Shown here: in pieces, positions 60,953-64,000 of the stretch | Position numbering within the stretch: the first letter of the stretch is position 1 | How the letters are laid out: every line of letters begins with the position of its first letter | Assembly (NCBI RefSeq): GCF_009193215.1 | Contig: NZ_VYVA01000004.1 | Span: forward strand, 186,001 to 250,000 | From: Flavicella marina | GTDB taxonomy: Bacteria; Bacteroidota; Bacteroidia; Flavobacteriales; Flavobacteriaceae | Direction of reading: 5' to 3' | Length of the DNA stretch: 64,000 nucleotides | Notes under the pieces: model-generated | Database searches by the model: none | The model's input: the letters and a program-made list of their open reading frames with translations, nothing else | Told to the model about the DNA's origin: nothing | Made by a program: the position numbers and the translations under genes

Positions 60953-61906
60953 TTGCCATACTCTAACATAATCAATAGAAAAATCCATACGTCCATTTCT
61001 CTTTTCTTCTTCAGTACCGTTTAATGTTAGCTCTTCTTCGGATTTAGGAATCCCATGCCAAGGAAATATTTCATTATCCAACCAAATGCTTATTGAATTG
61101 ACAGCAACATATCCGTCATATCCTTTTTCAATTTTCCTGTTTTTTAGTGCCCATTCTGTAGCTTGTGCAGCAGTTACCGAAGAAAACAACTTTCCATCAA
61201 CATAGTATTTAATACCATCTTTACTCCAATCAATTCCATACACATGAAAATCATCTGCCCCTCTAAAACCAAGATTTTTTCTTTCGGTATAAGAAGGTTT
61301 ACCTCTTAATTTTTTCCAATCACGTATTGACCACCAAAGTTCACTATCTAAATGTTCTTTGTTCTTTTTCCTTCCATCTCCATACATCTCGAAAAAATCG
61401 AACTCTAAATTTTTTCCCATAGACCAAAACCCACTTGTAACCTCAGCATCTGCGGCTTTGCTTCTAATTTCTATATAGCCATACTTAAAATATTTTCTAC
61501 CAATAAAACATGCTGTAGTAATATTTTCATAGGGCAATGGTTCTCCAAAAACAGGAATCCTAATTTCTTCTATAAACGGGAAATCTGGTTCCCAACGTGT
61601 TTCTAAATGTAACATTCCATCTTGCAACCTATAATTTCGACCTGAAAATTGAGAAGGAGCTCTACCGGTCCAAACTTTTTTATTTGGTTTGTCTGGATGC
61701 TTATAAAAAGGTTTTCCGTCTTTGAATTTCCCAACAATATACCATCGATTTTCATCAATTTCATCAGAATTAAATTCGTCACTAACTTCAGTGTTTATAA
61801 CCCATCCTTCTTTATTTTTTGGATCTGATTTTGGATAGATTTGCGCAGTAACTTTTTGAAAGCTTATTAAAGTCAGTATTATGCCTACAATATTTCTGTG
61901 CTTCAT
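60944..61906 (-). CDS. GH16 family glycoside hydrolase (marine galactanase-like)
   Basis: A 320-aa secreted enzyme with a Sec signal (cleavage after VTAQ) and one GH16 jelly-roll domain. The catalytic ExDxxE is E168-x-D170-x-x-E173 in NLEFDFFEMYG; FHVYGIDWSKDGIKYYVDGK and MDFSIDYVRVWQKK are also characteristic. The compact form with long loops resembles agarase/porphyranase-type GH16 enzymes of marine Bacteroidota; the precise galactan cannot be fixed. It lies 2 nt after the GH2 gene and must be cotranscribed with it. Confidence 0.88.
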   Translation of the reverse strand: MKHRNIVGIILTLISFQKVTAQIYPKSDPKNKEGWVINTEVSDEFNSDEIDENRWYIVGKFKDGKPFYKHPDKPNKKVWTGRAPSQFSGRNYRLQDGMLHLETRWEPDFPFIEEIRIPVFGEPLPYENITTACFIGRKYFKYGYIEIRSKAADAEVTSGFWSMGKNLEFDFFEMYGDGRKKNKEHLDSELWWSIRDWKKLRGKPSYTERKNLGFRGADDFHVYGIDWSKDGIKYYVDGKLFSSVTAAQATEWALKNRKIEKGYDGYVAVNSISIWLDNEIFPWHGIPKSEEELTLNGTEEEKRNGRMDFSIDYVRVWQKK

Positions 61907-61908
61907 TT

Positions 61909-64000
61909 TTAATTAATTTTTATTCTTAACGGTTCTGAAATTACATTCCCCTTTTTGTTCTTAGCAATTACGGTAACTGTACCAGCATTTTTCGTAGCTT
62001 GAATCATCAATAAACTCCTACCAAATACTGTAGGTACTGATTTGTTTTTAAACGAATCTAATTTTCTAGTATCTCCGCAATCCGTTCCTAAAAACCTATA
62101 ACGTCCTTGTATTTCAAATGAAACCTCATCTTCAACATGTTTGACCTCATGACCATTTTTATCTATCAATTGCGCTACAATATGAGCTACATCTGTATTA
62201 TTAGATTTCAATTGACTTTTATCAACAGTTAATCTAATTGCTACAGGTTTCTTCACGCTAGTCAACTTTATCGAAGCTTTTTTATGCCCCTTTTTTCCTT
62301 TCGCTTCAAGTTTTCCCTTCTTATAATCTACAGCCCATTTATAGGTATAATCTTGTTGATTTTTCAAATATTTTTTACCCAATGATTTACCGTTTTGGTA
62401 GAGTTCCACTTCTTCACAATTTGAGTATACCTCTACAATCGTTCTTACACCTTCTTTGTAGTTCCAATACGGGTTTACTTCTTGCCATTCTCGAGGAGCC
62501 AACTTCCAATAATCTTTTTTCTTCTCAACCACTTCTCCATTTGTAGCTAATTTATAGATTGATTTTTGTTCGGTTTGTGTATACATACTGATGACAGCTA
62601 AATCATTTCTCCACAATGATTTGAACATATAAAATGACCCTCTCGGAAAACCCGCGATATCTAATGGACCATGAGGTGTAACCTTCTGTGGCCAAAAATC
62701 CGCCCTGCATTCACCCATATAATCTACTCCGGTCCATAAAAAAAGTCCAGCTATAAAATCATGCTCCATCACAGCTTTCCATTCATAATAGCGAGGAACG
62801 TTTTCTGTTCCCATCATGCATTTATCAGGATAAGTTTCTTTGAAATATTTATATTTATGAGGTTTGTAACTAAAACCTACTACATCTAAGACATCTGTAT
62901 AGCCAGTTTCAAAACTAGAAGTAGGTAAAATACAATTGGCTGTGACAACTCTGGTTGTATCCATTGCTCTCGTCCAATCTGCCAATTTTTTAGCAGTTTC
63001 TCCTATATTGAAAGTTTGCTCAGGAAATTGTTCCCAAAAAGCTCTTACCTGCTTTGGACTGTGCGGTGGAATCTTTGTTCTCCACAATGTCCAATCCATT
63101 TTATCATCCTTATTAGTTTCTTTAAATATTCCGGTTGCTCCACGATTTCCAGGATACGTCCATTCTATTTCATTACCAATACTCCACTGAAAAATGCAAG
63201 GATGATTTCTACTACTTTTCATTGTGTTTTTTAGATCTTTCTCAGCCCATAATTGAAAATGTTCTGAATGCCCTCTCGTAATATAATCCACTTCTTTATC
63301 GTGCATATTATATCTTTTGTCTTTTGGTAAATCCCATTCATCATAAAATTCGTTTTGCACTAAAAATCCAAGTTCATCGCATAAATCTAAAAATTCATCA
63401 GAAGCAGGATTGTGTGAGGTTCTTATTGCATTGCACCCACCTTCTTTAAGTTTCAACAATCTTCGTTTCCAAACATCTTTAGGCACGGCAGCTCCAACCA
63501 CTCCAGCATCATGATGCAAACAAACTCCTTTTATTTTCATGTTTTCCCCATTAAAGAAAAAGCCCTTATCCTTGTCAAAACGAAAAGTTCTAATACCAAA
63601 GCGCGTTAGTCTTGGAGCTTTATCAATTCCCTCAAAATATGTTTTTACGGTATACAAAGTGGGATTGTCAATTTTCCATAATTTTGGTTTTGACACGACA
63701 AAGCTTTGGAATATTTTACGAGTTGTTTTCCCAGATAACAGAACTTTATTTCTTTCTGTTGCGACAATTTCCCCTCCATCATCAATTATTTCAGAAATCA
63801 CAACAGCTTCTTTATCATGTTCGTAGTCATTTTTAAGCTCTAACTCAATTTTAACTTGAGCTTCTTTTTTACTAACTTTAGGGGTAGTTACAAACGTTCC
63901 CCATGCCGGAATATGCAATTTATCTGAAATCAACAATTGAACGTTTCTATATATCCCTGAACCTGTATACCATCTAGAATCTGCATACCTACTATGATCC
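61909..64000 (-). CDS. GH2 family glycoside hydrolase (5' end beyond window)
   Basis: Partial gene; the frame stays open through the window edge (upstream codons read DHSRYADSRWYTGSGIYRNVQ, the end of the GH2 sugar-binding domain), so the TTG at 63936 is not the start. Visible parts: Ig-like domain, TIM barrel with HNPASDEFLDLCDELGFLV, the acid/base Glu in SIGNEIEW and nucleophile candidate Glu in MGTENVPRYYEW, then C-terminal beta domains. Likely an exo-beta-galactosidase or related enzyme working with the GH16 partner. Confidence 0.9.
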   Translation of the reverse strand, partial: DHSRYADSRWYTGSGIYRNVQLLISDKLHIPAWGTFVTTPKVSKKEAQVKIELELKNDYEHDKEAVVISEIIDDGGEIVATERNKVLLSGKTTRKIFQSFVVSKPKLWKIDNPTLYTVKTYFEGIDKAPRLTRFGIRTFRFDKDKGFFFNGENMKIKGVCLHHDAGVVGAAVPKDVWKRRLLKLKEGGCNAIRTSHNPASDEFLDLCDELGFLVQNEFYDEWDLPKDKRYNMHDKEVDYITRGHSEHFQLWAEKDLKNTMKSSRNHPCIFQWSIGNEIEWTYPGNRGATGIFKETNKDDKMDWTLWRTKIPPHSPKQVRAFWEQFPEQTFNIGETAKKLADWTRAMDTTRVVTANCILPTSSFETGYTDVLDVVGFSYKPHKYKYFKETYPDKCMMGTENVPRYYEWKAVMEHDFIAGLFLWTGVDYMGECRADFWPQKVTPHGPLDIAGFPRGSFYMFKSLWRNDLAVISMYTQTEQKSIYKLATNGEVVEKKKDYWKLAPREWQEVNPYWNYKEGVRTIVEVYSNCEEVELYQNGKSLGKKYLKNQQDYTYKWAVDYKKGKLEAKGKKGHKKASIKLTSVKKPVAIRLTVDKSQLKSNNTDVAHIVAQLIDKNGHEVKHVEDEVSFEIQGRYRFLGTDCGDTRKLDSFKNKSVPTVFGRSLLMIQATKNAGTVTVIAKNKKGNVISEPLRIKIN

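Noticed and set aside
1-64000. tRNA, rRNA, tmRNA or riboswitch genes
   Set aside because: No cloverleaf, rRNA segment or known riboswitch core was recognised by eye in the intergenic spaces; a covariance-model scan would be needed to exclude small RNAs.

Overview
The window reads as a chromosomal segment of a marine Flavobacteriaceae-type bacterium (Bacteroidota). Support comes from the low G+C content, the recurring TAnnTTTG promoter -7 element (several with a TTG about 19-23 nt upstream), the near absence of Shine-Dalgarno sequences, a type IX secretion gene (porQ), a T9SS-type C-terminal sorting domain on a secreted polysaccharide lyase, and a BACON domain. The genus cannot be fixed from sequence reading alone. 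No rRNA, tRNA, CRISPR array, insertion sequence or prophage was seen.

Layout, left to right. 1-8.0 kb: rpmH, htpG, a tandem 26-bp repeat array, a DUF4268-like gene, coaD, a SulP anion transporter with a DedA/VTT protein, a Nudix hydrolase divergent from pyrE, and an SRPBCC protein. 8.0-15.1 kb: birA facing away from a long housekeeping run rsfS-ftsH-LUD protein-cdsA-psd-ACBP-YceI lipoprotein, which mixes membrane protein quality control with phospholipid synthesis, then a UbiA-like membrane protein. 15.3-22.4 kb: gcvP, the pyruvate dehydrogenase genes pdhA and pdhC (E1 alpha and double-lipoyl E2, no E1 beta), and a thioredoxin-fold lipoprotein. 22.4-24.9 kb: a LolC/E-type permease divergent from a NamZ/DUF1343 muramidase.

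24.9-33.5 kb is the most unusual stretch: a LysR regulator divergent from a 98-aa protein of unknown family and an SbtA-type bicarbonate permease, then an exported amidohydrolase, a DcaP-like porin, an unrecognised outer-membrane protein, a 66-aa exported peptide, an OprB-like porin and another barrel-like protein. 33.5-55.6 kb: a small envelope cluster (YtxH, holin-like), YkgJ, argS, lpd (E3 for the PDH complex), an MG2/TonB-plug protein, msrA, prfB, two HAD phosphatases, arsC, an aldonolactone oxidase-like flavoprotein, fumC, alkB-like, an S9 peptidase, ybaB, cmk, porQ and mnmE.

55.8-64.0 kb: a methyltransferase, a large PL6 lyase (PL6-BACON-F5/8-like-T9SS tail) whose promoter is overlain by a 44-bp near-perfect palindrome, a DsbA-family protein, a pseudouridine synthase, and a GH16-GH2 pair that runs off the right edge and probably belongs to a marine polysaccharide utilisation locus. 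PorQ, encoded nearby, is a component of the secretion system that would export the PL6 enzyme. Repeats with a conserved TGAGCTTGTCGA-like loop and covarying arms are scattered through the intergenic spaces, and one of them forms a terminator.
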